Positions 41,614-49,024 of a stretch of 49,024 nt of DNA are shown one piece after another (within the stretch, counting starts at the first letter, position 1; each line of letters begins with the position of its first letter). The stretch covers positions 1 to 49,024 of the forward strand of contig CAJWEI010000018.1 of NCBI GenBank assembly GCA_913031285.1. The letters run 5' to 3'. Made by a program: the position numbers and the translations under genes. This DNA is from an uncultured Alphaproteobacteria bacterium. Its GTDB lineage: Bacteria; Pseudomonadota; Alphaproteobacteria; Rhodobacterales; Rhodobacteraceae. Under the pieces are notes generated by a model. The model was not told the origin of the DNA and made no database searches. It saw only the letters and a program-made list of their open reading frames with translations.

Positions 41614-41631
41614 ACACAGATCTCCATTTGC

Positions 41632-42147
41632 TTATGCAGCAGCCTTGTCCGCGATAGTGGACAAGATGCTCGCTATTTTCGAAGCAGGTGCGCCAATTGC
41701 ACCGGCAATGTTCGATGCGGGTGCTCCAATGCTGCCTGCGATAGAAGCAATAAGCTCATCACGAGACAACATTTTCGACACAGCAAGAACGCCGGCACGA
41801 TCAAGAATATTTTCCCCCATTGCACCACCGAGAATTTCATATTTCTTATTCTCTACAGCAAAACCTTCAGACACCTTAGCAGCAGCCACAGGGTCTTCAG
41901 AATAGGTTAGAATAGTCATTCCCTCTAAAAGGTCAGCCATGCCTGAACATACTTTTCCTTTAAGAGCGATTTTGGCGAGCCTGTTCTTGGCAACGCGAAC
42001 TGAGCACTCTGCCTCACGGGCACGAGCGCGCAGATCTTGCATTTCAGCAACTGTAAGGCCTGCATAGTGTGCTACGACCACTACGCCAGAGCTTTCAAAG
42101 ATCTGGCCGAGTTCCTCGACCACTTTCTCTTTTTGTGCTCTATCCAC
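41632..42147 (-). CDS. rplJ: 50S ribosomal protein L10
   Basis: L10 anchors L7/L12 to the ribosome and, as L10(L12)4, binds its own leader. I start at the GTG at 42147 ([19 protein letters not shown]), because GGAG is seven bases upstream and this is the conserved N-terminus; the open extension upstream is leader. The 171 residues end with the helical L12-binding tail ([19 protein letters not shown]). Confidence 0.95.
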   Translation of the reverse strand: MDRAQKEKVVEELGQIFESSGVVVVAHYAGLTVAEMQDLRARAREAECSVRVAKNRLAKIALKGKVCSGMADLLEGMTILTYSEDPVAAAKVSEGFAVENKKYEILGGAMGENILDRAGVLAVSKMLSRDELIASIAGSIGAPASNIAGAIGAPASKIASILSTIADKAAA

Positions 42148-42394
42148 AGTTTTACTCCAAATTTGGGGATTTCTCCCCGGCTCAGTTTTGCTGCTCTTTC
42201 GAACAACGTTCGGGTCCAATTTCAGGGTCCCGAGGCCAAAATCACCCAAAAGCCAAAGCTAAAGGCATACATTTTTTCTCGTTTCCCACCTCAGGAAGGA
42301 ATTATGAGGCATTCACCTCACCCTCCGTCTCGGACAGAGCAAAGCCCGTAAGCTTTGCCATATACGTCCCAACGATTTACCTTGTTGGGACGTA
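42148..42394 (-). promoter_or_regulatory. rplJ leader with three hairpins (likely L10 autoregulation)
   Basis: The rplA-rplJ gap holds three stems. First, 42363-42373 pairs with 42384-42394, an 11-bp perfect stem of the type TACGTCCCAAC/GTTGGGACGTA, five bases past the rplA stop. Second, GCAAAGC/GCTTTGC at 42339-42358. Third, GGGGA-GAAA-TCCCC at 42165-42178, with a GNRA tetraloop just before the ribosome site. Gap length and position match the L10 leader of other bacteria. That L10(L12)4 binds here is inference. Confidence 0.65.
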
Positions 42395-42399
42395 ATCTC

Positions 42400-43098
42400 T
42401 TAAAGCTCAGTAGCATTACCGATATCAATTGTAACGCCAGAGCCCATTGTAGAACTCAGAGCAATCTTTTTCATGTAAACGCCTTTTGCACCAGCAGGCT
42501 TAGCCTTTACAACTGCTTTAATAAACGCGCGTACATTCTCAACAAGTTTACCTTCCGCAAAAGATGCTTTTCCTACACCAGCATGCACTACTCCACCTTT
42601 CTCGGCCTTGAACTGAACCTCCCCACCTTTTGCGGCTTTCACAGCCTCGGCGACATCTATGGTGACAGTTCCAACTTTGGGATTTGGCATCAAGTTGCGC
42701 GGGCCAAGGACCTTACCAAGTCGACCGACAACCGGCATCATATCAGGGGTCGCGATGCAACGATCAAACTCGATTGTTCCCGCCTGGACAGTCTGCATCA
42801 GGTCTTCTGCACCAACTATATCTGCACCAGCATCTTTGGCCTCGTCCGCTTTCGCGTCTCTTGCAAACACTGCAACACGAACGGTTTTGCCAGTTCCGTT
42901 CGGCAACCCAATTACGCCGCGAACCATTTGATCAGCGTGACGCGTATCAACCCCTAAATTCAACGCAATTTCAATCGTCTCATCAAATTTTGCTGTCGCA
43001 TTTGCCTTAATGATATTTACAGCATGTTCGACTGTGAGGCCGAGCTGGCCAGCAGTTGCCGTACGGTTAGCTTTAGATCTTTTTCCAGGTTTTGTCAT
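42400..43098 (-). CDS. rplA: 50S ribosomal protein L1
   Basis: L1 forms the stalk over the E-site and in many bacteria represses the L11-L1 operon by binding its leader. The 232 residues include [46 protein letters not shown] and [21 protein letters not shown]. It starts one base after rplK ends. Confidence 0.98.
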   Translation of the reverse strand: MTKPGKRSKANRTATAGQLGLTVEHAVNIIKANATAKFDETIEIALNLGVDTRHADQMVRGVIGLPNGTGKTVRVAVFARDAKADEAKDAGADIVGAEDLMQTVQAGTIEFDRCIATPDMMPVVGRLGKVLGPRNLMPNPKVGTVTIDVAEAVKAAKGGEVQFKAEKGGVVHAGVGKASFAEGKLVENVRAFIKAVVKAKPAGAKGVYMKKIALSSTMGSGVTIDIGNATEL

Positions 43099-43099
43099 G

Positions 43100-43525
43100 T
43101 TACTTCACCTCAATGCCCATAGAGCGCGCAGATCCAAGAATGATCTGCATTGCGCCCTCAATATTGTTTGCATTTAAGTCCTGCATTTTAGCTTCTGCAA
43201 TCTCACGAATTTGAGCTGTACTAATAGATCCTGCCACTTCAAGCCCCGGCTTATTTGCACCCGATTTAAGTTTCGCAGCTTTTCGGATATAAAAGGACGC
43301 AGGAGGAGTTTTGATCGTCATAGAGAAAGACTTGTCCTGAAAATATTCAATCACTGTCGGACATGGTGCACCTGGCTCCATATCAGAAGTCTTTGCGTTG
43401 AACGCCTTACAAAATTCCATAATGTTTATTCCACGCTGTCCAAGTGCAGGTCCAACAGGCGGTGACGGGTTCGCTTGTCCCGCAGGCACCTGTAACTTCA
43501 AAGTACCGACTAATTTCTTGGCCAT
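43100..43525 (-). CDS. rplK: 50S ribosomal protein L11
   Basis: L11 forms the base of the factor stalk and is needed for RelA activation. The 141 residues start [43 protein letters not shown], with the proline-rich linker and the C-terminal rRNA-binding domain ([10 protein letters not shown]). GGAGAGGCCAC precedes the ATG. A 104-bp leader with two palindromes separates it from nusG. Confidence 0.98.
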   Translation of the reverse strand: MAKKLVGTLKLQVPAGQANPSPPVGPALGQRGINIMEFCKAFNAKTSDMEPGAPCPTVIEYFQDKSFSMTIKTPPASFYIRKAAKLKSGANKPGLEVAGSISTAQIREIAEAKMQDLNANNIEGAMQIILGSARSMGIEVK

Positions 43526-43552
43526 GTGGCCTCTCCTTTGTCATCAACGCAT

Positions 43553-43609
43553 TTCGGACGCGTCCGAAGTGCTTAAGTTGCCGTGGTCCGGATTCATGGC
43601 CGCGGCCAT
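43553..43609. promoter_or_regulatory. Two palindromes in the rplK leader (candidate L1 operator)
   Basis: TTCGGACGCGTCCGAA (43553-43568) and ATGGCCGCGGCCAT (43596-43609) are both perfect palindromes in the nusG-rplK gap. As RNA they would form two GC-rich hairpins before the rplK ribosome site. The place is where L1 binds in other bacteria. The link to L1 is inference. Confidence 0.6.
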
Positions 43610-43629
43610 CGTACCTCCCACTTTATTTC

Positions 43630-44163
43630 TCAGCTATCTTTAGTCACCTGAGTGTATTCTAACTCAACGGGGGTTTCTCGACCAAAAATAGATACTGTAA
43701 CCTTCAGCCGCTGATTTTCCTCATCAACAGCTTCCACCAATGCATCGAAATCCTCGAACGGTCCGTCATTAACCTTTACTTTTTCACCAATATCAAAATT
43801 TATCAAAGTCCGCGGGGCCTCTTCGCCCTCTTGAACGCGGTTTAAGATAGCATTAACCTCAGAGTCGCGCATCGGCATTGGACGACCCTGAGGCCCCAAA
43901 AACCCAGTGACTCTGTTGATCGAGTTAATCAAGTGATATCCTTGATCACTCATCTCCATTCGCACGAGTACGTAGCCCGGCATAAATCGCCGCTCGGCCG
44001 TCACCTTCTTACCACGGCGCACCTCGATTACTTCCTCAGTGGGCACCAAAACCTCTTCAATCTGCTCTTCCAAACCTGAATCAGCGATGGATGTTCTTAT
44101 TTGCTCGGCGATCTTCTTTTCAAAGTTTGAAAGAACACTGACCGAGTACCATCGTTTTGCCAT
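43630..44163 (-). CDS. nusG: Transcription elongation/antitermination factor NusG
   Basis: NusG binds RNA polymerase through its N-terminal domain and Rho or S10 through its KOW domain. The 177 residues start MAKRWYSVSVLSNFEKKIAEQI and include RRFMPGYVLVRMEMSD, GFLGPQGRPMPM and the KOW core VKVNDGPFEDFDALVEAVDEEN. It follows secE after 195 bp with a strong terminator, so it may have its own promoter or rely on readthrough. Confidence 0.97.
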   Translation of the reverse strand: MAKRWYSVSVLSNFEKKIAEQIRTSIADSGLEEQIEEVLVPTEEVIEVRRGKKVTAERRFMPGYVLVRMEMSDQGYHLINSINRVTGFLGPQGRPMPMRDSEVNAILNRVQEGEEAPRTLINFDIGEKVKVNDGPFEDFDALVEAVDEENQRLKVTVSIFGRETPVELEYTQVTKDS

Positions 44164-44239
44164 CTGCCTTTGAGCCTTCTAGACCAGCGAAAATCTACGC
44201 TTTTTCAACACCATACGGACAAAATAAATTTGTCCTTTC

Positions 44240-44278
44240 AAAAAAAAACTGGCGTGCAACTCGAATCGCAGCACGCCA
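44240..44278 (-). terminator. Intrinsic terminator between secE and nusG
   Basis: TGGCGTGC (44250-44257) pairs with GCACGCCA (44271-44278) and on the minus strand is followed by one G and nine T. On the plus strand TTTTTTT also follows, so it could work both ways. A second small stem GGACAAA/TTTGTCC (44217-44235) lies next to it on the nusG side. Confidence 0.9.
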
Positions 44279-44358
44279 ATTTTTTTGATCTATTTTCTCA
44301 TACCTTCGAAATAGTCTGATATCAAGACTGTTATTGAGAAAAACAGACCAGATTATCT

Positions 44359-44556
44359 CTAGCCGACCGCGCCAATAATTCCTTGAAGGCCAGACCGTAT
44401 TCCTAAATCGATAAGCGCAAAGAAAACGGCTGCCAGTGCAGACATGATGAAAACCATGACCGTTGTCAGTACAACTTCCCGCCGAGTCGGCCAAACGACT
44501 TTGGAGACTTCTGAACGAACTTGCTGAATAAACTGAGCCGGGTTGGTTGTAGCCAT
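44359..44556 (-). CDS. secE: Preprotein translocase subunit SecE
   Basis: SecE clamps SecY in the inner membrane. The 65-residue short form has the amphipathic helix (NPAQFIQQVRSEVSKVVWPTRREV) and one C-terminal membrane segment (about 30-52), as usual outside enterobacteria. AGAGG precedes the ATG. It is the first recognisable gene of the super-cluster on this side; no tRNA-Trp or tuf gene is found upstream. Confidence 0.95.
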   Translation of the reverse strand: MATTNPAQFIQQVRSEVSKVVWPTRREVVLTTVMVFIMSALAAVFFALIDLGIRSGLQGIIGAVG

Positions 44557-44800
44557 GTCATTTTCCTCTATCTATACTCCTTCAGATAATCAATTTTACA
44601 AATATTTTCAAGCGATCAATTATTCGGTTTGTTTTAGCTTTCTTCAGCCGACGCTCACCGTCAAAAAACAATGATATATTTCTGGTATCGGAGATACAAA
44701 AAAATATTTTTAGTTGCATTTTCACCGGGAAGTTCCACGTTATACTTACTGCTCCGGATAATAAAATTATAATAGGCGTTTTAGACCACTGCGCGTGTTT
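44557..44800. other. secE upstream region with weak promoter candidate
   Basis: This is AT-rich sequence without a gene or tRNA. On the minus strand TTGAAA, 17 bp, TATCTG (44583-44611) could be the secE promoter with a leader of about 20 bases; the match is only moderate. Another -35-like TTGACG near 44660 lacks a partner. It lies between the relic region and the start of the ribosomal super-cluster. Confidence 0.35.
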
Positions 44801-44851
44801 TTATAAATTTGGCAGTGCAGACAGTCTCGAGCTAGCCAGTCTCACCGCATT

Positions 44852-44873
44852 TTCCCTGTTAACAGGGAAAAAC
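44852..44873. repeat. 22-bp perfect palindrome
   Basis: The half TTTTCCCTGTT is followed directly by its exact reverse complement, centred on TTAA at 44861-44864. The CCCTG/CAGGG arms are also found in the neighbouring hairpin. It could be a recombination or regulator site. Confidence 0.8.
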
Positions 44874-44947
44874 GTGCGCTTTGGGTCGATATTGGCCGTT
44901 TTCTGCTGATTTGGTTCTGAATCGTACCACAATAACAGCGCCTTACA

Positions 44948-44985
44948 GGCCGTTTCCCTATTAATTAAAGAACAGGGAAACGGCC
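44948..44985. repeat. 38-bp hairpin with 12-bp perfect arms
   Basis: GGCCGTTTCCCT (44948-44959) and AGGGAAACGGCC (44974-44985) are exact complements around a 14-nt loop that itself contains TTAATTAA. The arms share TTTCCCT with the nearby 22-bp palindrome. There is no U-tract, so it is not a simple terminator. Confidence 0.8.
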
Positions 44986-45226
44986 AGGGCAAATAGGGAA
45001 GCCTCATTCCGCCCCGGAAGCATGACTTCTCAATCGACAAGATCGACCGCCGCGAAGTCCACTTGCACCAATTGCAGTTATTGATGAAGTGCGCAGCGAA
45101 TGGCGGCTTAAAGCCCATTGCAGACCTTAGCGACCAGCGCGACATTCGGCTCCTTTGCGAGATGCCTTCATCGTCTGCGTGCGCAAAAAACTCTGCAAGC
45201 AATGGAGAGAGACTATTCATGTCCAA

Positions 45227-45445
45227 GATGCCAGATTAAAATATCACATGCCGAAACAAGCCCGGTATGCTCGGCGTACTGAGGAGCCCTAATGGCCGGT
45301 TAGCATCAATAGTCGCTACTCCCAACATATATCACCAATCAACCTTTGCTGTTCGGAGACGCATTTTAAAACAATCATGTGGTCGATCCGTTCCTTTCCG
45401 GATCTCAGCATCATTTAAAAGGGGTCAATTAAGTTAATGTTGGAC
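45227..45445. other. Gap between relic region and SDR operon
   Basis: No gene or clear RNA structure is seen. The 3' end of the SDR/ABC operon transcript should fall here on the minus strand, but I find no standard terminator hairpin with T-run. Confidence 0.4.
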
Positions 45446-46237
45446 TTATCCTTTGGCGTACCAACCGTTGCCGACATAAGTCGCGTTGCCGTTGACAAAG
45501 CTAGCCTCATCGGAAGCGAGGAACACAACCGCTGCTGCTACCTCCTCAGGATAGCGGATACGTCCTTGTGTAGCGGCCATCCCCGAGACTTCCCACTCCT
45601 GCCCAGCCGCATCAAGTTCCGCTATCTCTTTCAGGCCATGGGCAGTTTCGACAAAGCCCGGGCAGATCGCGTTACAGCGGATTCCCGCATCACGATATTC
45701 GGTTGATATCGTGCGAGCGAGTTGCAGAACGGCTCCCTTGGACATGCAGTAAACAGATTCCAGCGCATAGCCCAATTCAGCCGCGATGGACGAGGTGATG
45801 ACGATTGAACCACCACCATTTGCGCTCATGTCCTGAACCGCACGACGACAAGTCAGAAAGGCGGACTTCACATTTACATCCATCAGCCAGTCATATTCTT
45901 CCTCGCTGGCTTCATGCATCGCTTTGACGTTGATGGTACCTGCATGGTTGAACAGCACATTGTAAGGACCAAATGTTTCAAGGGCTCCATCAAAGGCTGC
46001 GTTGATTTCCGCGTCCTTGGTCACATCGGCATGAAAGAAAGCCGCTTCACTGCCATTTTCGCGGATCATTTCGACTGTCGTCTGACCTTCTTCGTCCTGA
46101 ATATCAAAGATGCTGACCTTGGCACCTTCCTCGGCGAACATCAGCGCGGTGGCCCGCCCCATTCCAGTGGCACCGCCAGTAATGAAAGCGATTTTTTCGG
46201 CCAGCTGGCCATTTGGTGTCTTCAAACTCTTGGTCAT
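45446..46237 (-). CDS. Short-chain dehydrogenase/reductase (first of two)
   Basis: This is a classical SDR oxidoreductase, cytoplasmic, with unknown substrate. Counting from the ATG at 46237 (GGAG eight bases upstream), the 263 residues show the cofactor motif TGGATGMG (20-27), Asp45 at the end of the second strand (favours NAD), NHAG (97-100, in place of NNAG), Ser150, and the catalytic Tyr163-X3-Lys167. An in-frame start 13 codons upstream has less support. It is the last gene of an operon with an ABC importer and another SDR, suggesting oxidation of an imported alcohol, sugar or amino compound. Confidence 0.9.
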   Translation of the reverse strand: MTKSLKTPNGQLAEKIAFITGGATGMGRATALMFAEEGAKVSIFDIQDEEGQTTVEMIRENGSEAAFFHADVTKDAEINAAFDGALETFGPYNVLFNHAGTINVKAMHEASEEEYDWLMDVNVKSAFLTCRRAVQDMSANGGGSIVITSSIAAELGYALESVYCMSKGAVLQLARTISTEYRDAGIRCNAICPGFVETAHGLKEIAELDAAGQEWEVSGMAATQGRIRYPEEVAAAVVFLASDEASFVNGNATYVGNGWYAKG

Positions 46238-46259
46238 TGTGGTGTCTCCAGAAAGGTTT

Positions 46260-47057
46260 TCAGATGCATTCCCCACCGTCGATGACCAGCGCGTGTCCGG
46301 TCATGAACGTTGACATGTCAGAGGCAAGGAACAGGATTGCATCAGCCATTTCTTCAGTCGTGCCCCAACGCCCCATCAAGATGGTTTTTGACACGTACCC
46401 CTCAAGCTTTTTCCGACCACCCATCTGCTTTTCGAAACCAGCATTGAAAGGCGTGTCGATAAAGCCTGGGCAAAGTGCATTGAAACGCACGTTGTGCTTG
46501 GCGTAGTCGGCCGCCATTTGGCGGGTCATTGCCACAACCGCGTGCTTGGTGGTTGCGTAGGCAATCATCTCGCGATCATATTGAACACCTGAATTTGACG
46601 ATGTAATTATGATGCTGCCGCCACCTTGATCGCGCATATGACCAACCGCAGACCGCGCCGCGACAAAATGCGATCGAACATTGAGCCGCCAGGACATATC
46701 TATTCCATCGACCGGAACGTCTTCAAGGTTGCCTTCTATTTGATACCCGGCATGCGAATGCAAAACATCAAGACGCCCATACTTACTCATGACCCGGTTC
46801 ACTTCTGCAAAGACCGCCTCATCATCCGTGACATCGAGACCGGCCGAGGTTGCGCTGACTCCTTCATTTTCTAGTTCCGCCACAACCGCGGCGGCCTTGT
46901 CCGCATCGAGATCGGTTACAACCACGAGCGCACCGTGGCGGGCCATTGCCATGGCTCCTGCCTTGCCAATGCCTGAACCGGCGCCTGTGACCGGAGCAAC
47001 TTTACTCTCGAGCATGGGGAACGATCTGGCCTCGTGAGGTTTTGCAGATAAGTTCAT
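46260..47057 (-). CDS. Short-chain dehydrogenase/reductase (second of two)
   Basis: This is a second classical SDR, clearly a different subfamily member from its neighbour. The 265 residues show TGAGSGIG (24-31), Asp49 (favours NAD), SHAG (101-104), Ser154 and Tyr167-X3-Lys171, with the C-terminal GHALVIDGG. I take the ATG at 47057, which overlaps the permease stop (ATGA), so translation is coupled to the transporter. The alternative Met15 has no ribosome site. The substrate is unknown. Confidence 0.9.
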   Translation of the reverse strand: MNLSAKPHEARSFPMLESKVAPVTGAGSGIGKAGAMAMARHGALVVVTDLDADKAAAVVAELENEGVSATSAGLDVTDDEAVFAEVNRVMSKYGRLDVLHSHAGYQIEGNLEDVPVDGIDMSWRLNVRSHFVAARSAVGHMRDQGGGSIIITSSNSGVQYDREMIAYATTKHAVVAMTRQMAADYAKHNVRFNALCPGFIDTPFNAGFEKQMGGRKKLEGYVSKTILMGRWGTTEEMADAILFLASDMSTFMTGHALVIDGGECI

Positions 47058-47872
47058 CTGGATTTCCGCCTTTCACGTTTAAGTAACAATTGTGCCGAAA
47101 TAAGCAGGAGCAGAGAAACGCCCATCACCATCGTCCCAATCGCGTTGATTTCAGGCGTTACGCCGCGGCGGATGGATGAGAACACATAGATTGGCAAAGT
47201 GGTTTCGCAGCCAACCACGAAAAACGCGATGATGAAGTCATCAAAGCTGAAAGTGAAACTGAGCAGAAAGCCTGCTAGAATTGCCGGAAAGATCATCGGC
47301 AGCGTCACCTGTCGGAACGTGCCTAGTGGCGTGGCATAAAGATCCGAAGACGCCTCGTTCAGCGTGCGGTCCATGCCTGCAAGCCGGGCACGTACGATAA
47401 TCGCCACCAGCGCCATCAGGAACATCGTATGGGCCGCAATCAGAGATCCAATGCCCATGCGCAGTTTTGGTGGGTTGAAGCCTGCTGGCCAGATCGCTAC
47501 AATTACCGGATTCAACTGATTAAACACTGTCACCAACCCGATTAGTGTAGCAATGCCGATTACAATGCCTGGGATCATCACCGCGACATAGATCAGCATA
47601 TCAAAAGCTACTCTTACCGGACCACGGATTCCTTGCAGCGCCACCGCCGCCATGGTTCCAAAGACACTGGCAAAAAGTGCCGAACAAAAGGCCACGATCA
47701 GGCTGGTCTCAAGCGCATCCATCACAAAGGGATTAGACAATGCTTTACCATACCATTTGGTCGAAAACCCTTGAAGCTGACTAGCATGTCGTCCGGCATT
47801 GAAGCTGAACAGCGCGATCACCCCAATCGGAATGTATAGAAACAGGTAAACGCAGATCGCATAAAATCTCAT
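47054..47872 (-). CDS. ABC transporter permease, PotC-like
   Basis: This is an inner-membrane permease of the spermidine/putrescine-type (POPT) family. The 272 residues have about six membrane segments and the EAA loop EASSDLYATPLGTFRQVTLPMIFP, which docks the ATPase. The SFSFDDFIIAFFV segment after the loop is typical of PotC/PotI. It follows the PotB-like gene after nine bases and is coupled to the downstream SDR. The substrate need not be a polyamine; linked SDR genes point to a catabolic substrate. Confidence 0.9.
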   Translation of the reverse strand: MRFYAICVYLFLYIPIGVIALFSFNAGRHASQLQGFSTKWYGKALSNPFVMDALETSLIVAFCSALFASVFGTMAAVALQGIRGPVRVAFDMLIYVAVMIPGIVIGIATLIGLVTVFNQLNPVIVAIWPAGFNPPKLRMGIGSLIAAHTMFLMALVAIIVRARLAGMDRTLNEASSDLYATPLGTFRQVTLPMIFPAILAGFLLSFTFSFDDFIIAFFVVGCETTLPIYVFSSIRRGVTPEINAIGTMVMGVSLLLLISAQLLLKRERRKSR

Positions 47873-47881
47873 CGGCCCGCC

Positions 47882-48733
47882 TCACATAATCGACACGTCT
47901 TCTCGGCTTGCGCCGAGTCGACCGATCAGCCGCATATAAATCGTGACAATAATAAGCATTACTATCACTAGGGTGACAGCCACCGCTGAGCCATAGGCCC
48001 AGTTTCGTGATTGCAGGAACAGATCAACCAGCGCATTGCCGACAAAAAACACTTTGCCGCCACCCAAAAGCGCTGGGATCAGATATTCGCCCATCAATAG
48101 GATAAAGACGAGCATACACCCGGTAGCAATACCGGGTATCGAAAGAGGCAGCGTTACTTGCAGGAATGTTTTCCACGGCTTTGCGCCAAGATCTGAAGAG
48201 GCTTCAAGCAGCCGTTTATCCAGCTTGTCGAGGCTGACAAAAATCGGGAACACCATCAGTGGCAAGTAGCCGTAGATAATCCCTACCAAAACCGCAAACG
48301 GAGTGTTGATAAGGCGCAGGCCTTCGATACCAACCCATTCAAGAAGCGCGGGAATACCACGCCCGCCAAGCAGAAATATCCATGCGTAGCTACGTATCAA
48401 TATCGAAGTCCAGAATGGCACGATCACTAATACCAGCAGGATGGTTTTCCACCTGGGATTCGCCTTTACTGCCAAAAAATAGGCCAGAGGATATGCTATA
48501 AACAGAGCCGACAATGTGCCTATGGGCGCCAGTGTCATGGTGTTTTTGAACGCGGCCCAGCGTGCCGGTAGGTTGGCATATTGTTCAACGGTAAGAGCGA
48601 GCACAACGCCACCTGACGGTGCTCGCTCTCCAAAGCTAAAGATGAAAACAACAGTCAGCGGAATGATCAGCATCACAAGAAACCAGGTTCCTGCTGGCGC
48701 CAATAATAGCCAATTGCGTGCCCGTTGCGTCAT
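47882..48733 (-). CDS. ABC transporter permease, PotB-like
   Basis: This is the partner permease. The 283 residues show an early membrane segment (about 8-30), six segments in all, and the EAA loop EASSDLGAKPWKTFLQVTLPLSIPG. GEYLIPALLGGGKVFFVGNAL is typical of the PotB/PotH group. It lies 22 bases after the binding-protein gene. No ATPase gene is in the window; it may lie upstream beyond the right edge. Confidence 0.9.
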   Translation of the reverse strand: MTQRARNWLLLAPAGTWFLVMLIIPLTVVFIFSFGERAPSGGVVLALTVEQYANLPARWAAFKNTMTLAPIGTLSALFIAYPLAYFLAVKANPRWKTILLVLVIVPFWTSILIRSYAWIFLLGGRGIPALLEWVGIEGLRLINTPFAVLVGIIYGYLPLMVFPIFVSLDKLDKRLLEASSDLGAKPWKTFLQVTLPLSIPGIATGCMLVFILLMGEYLIPALLGGGKVFFVGNALVDLFLQSRNWAYGSAVAVTLVIVMLIIVTIYMRLIGRLGASREDVSIM

Positions 48734-48755
48734 GTTGCTTTCACCTTGGTTCAGA

Positions 48756-49024
48756 TCAGGCCGATTTGAATCGTGCCATCAACTCGGCACGATTTGGGTC
48801 GGTCAGAGTCACTGCCGCGCCAAACTCAAGTGGGCTAAGTAGTTCTTGGGCAGGGAAGATAATCGGATCAGACTTCAGTTCATCTGGCAGTTGGTTATAG
48901 GTTCTTGCATCTGCCGTCGGATAACCATGAGCCAGTACTTCTTTTACGTTCACGTTTGGATCCAGCATGAAGTTGATCAGCGCATAGGCGGCGTCCTTGC
49001 GCTCGGAGCTTTTCGGAATCGCGT
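48756..49024 (-). CDS. Periplasmic binding protein, PotD/PotF-like (partial)
   Basis: Only the C-terminal part is present; the start lies beyond the right edge. The visible residues include AIPKSSERKDAAYALINFMLDPNVN, then ANVKEVLAHGYPTADA-like sequence and a short ending, matching the closing helices of family-1 polyamine-type binding proteins (late INFMLDP motif). It would deliver the substrate to the PotB/PotC-like pair. It is the most upstream gene seen in this operon. Confidence 0.82.
   Translation of the reverse strand, partial: AIPKSSERKDAAYALINFMLDPNVNVKEVLAHGYPTADARTYNQLPDELKSDPIIFPAQELLSPLEFGAAVTLTDPNRAELMARFKSA

Larger units (their letters stand above)
44801..45226 (-). other. Relic region with open frame of unknown origin
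   Basis: A 141-codon frame is open here, but the product has no family motif, has uneven composition, and runs through two large palindromes (44852-44873, 44948-44985). It therefore looks like non-coding or relic DNA rather than a gene. The type of sequence (repeated CAGGGAAA arms) resembles debris near mobile elements, but no transposase or integrase piece is recognisable. Confidence 0.4.

Noticed and set aside
44557-44800. tRNA-Trp upstream of secE
   Set aside because: No cloverleaf, TTCGA-type loop or CCA end is visible on either strand.
44801-45226. 141-residue protein-coding gene
   Set aside because: The frame runs through two perfect palindromes, lacks any motif and shows no clear ribosome site, so I list it as a relic.
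1-49024. CRISPR array, prophage, integrative element or toxin-antitoxin pair
   Set aside because: No regularly spaced repeats, integrase, phage structural gene or recognisable toxin or antitoxin was found.

Overview
This window looks like a chromosomal segment of an alphaproteobacterium of the Rhodobacterales (roseobacter) type with moderate-to-low GC. The placement rests on three things: a bztABCD-type amino-acid ABC transporter with unusually long permeases, the gene run rplQ-degQ-rarA-crcB-rluC-HAD-ATP12, and protein details such as a GTG-started L10, a Cys4 adenylate kinase and a long RpoC. Almost every gene is on the minus strand, so the biological reading order runs from high to low coordinates. 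No database was consulted; family names come from recognised motifs and gene order.

Layout from right to left (direction of transcription). 49024-45446: the 3' end of a polyamine/spermidine-type ABC binding protein, two permeases and two short-chain dehydrogenases in one tight operon, with more GC-rich codon use than the rest. 45445-44557: a gene-poor relic region with two large perfect palindromes. 44556-11257: the information-processing super-cluster secE-nusG-rplKAJL-rpoBC-rpsLG-fusA-tuf-S10-spc-alpha, ending at rplQ with an intrinsic terminator. 11137-5642: degQ, rarA, a broken crcB, an rluC-family gene, a frameshifted HAD phosphatase and the ATP12 assembly chaperone. 5405-908: bztABCD. 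907-1: a stretch with no recognisable gene.

The most notable feature is at 16476-18407. The spc operon, normally continuous from rpmD into rplO, is split by about 1.9 kb. The insert holds a nearly full-length, opposite-strand, stop- and frameshift-ridden pseudogene of a serine-hydroxymethyltransferase-like PLP enzyme. An intrinsic terminator lies just after rpmD, and a good sigma70-type promoter plus a leader hairpin lie just before rplO. The sequence therefore suggests that the spc operon now works as two transcription units. Two further genes in a conserved housekeeping block (crcB and the HAD phosphatase) are also broken, so three decaying genes lie within about 12 kb.

The long ribosomal gaps carry candidate regulatory RNA structures: the L11/L1 leader, the L10 leader, an rplL-rpoB hairpin, a secE-nusG terminator, a tuf-rpsJ hairpin and palindromes in the rplB-rplW and rplJ-rplL gaps. 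I saw no CRISPR array, tRNA, rRNA, intact insertion sequence, prophage or defence system. I found no convincing wholly new biochemical system; the interest lies in operon rewiring, gene decay and unexplained palindromes.
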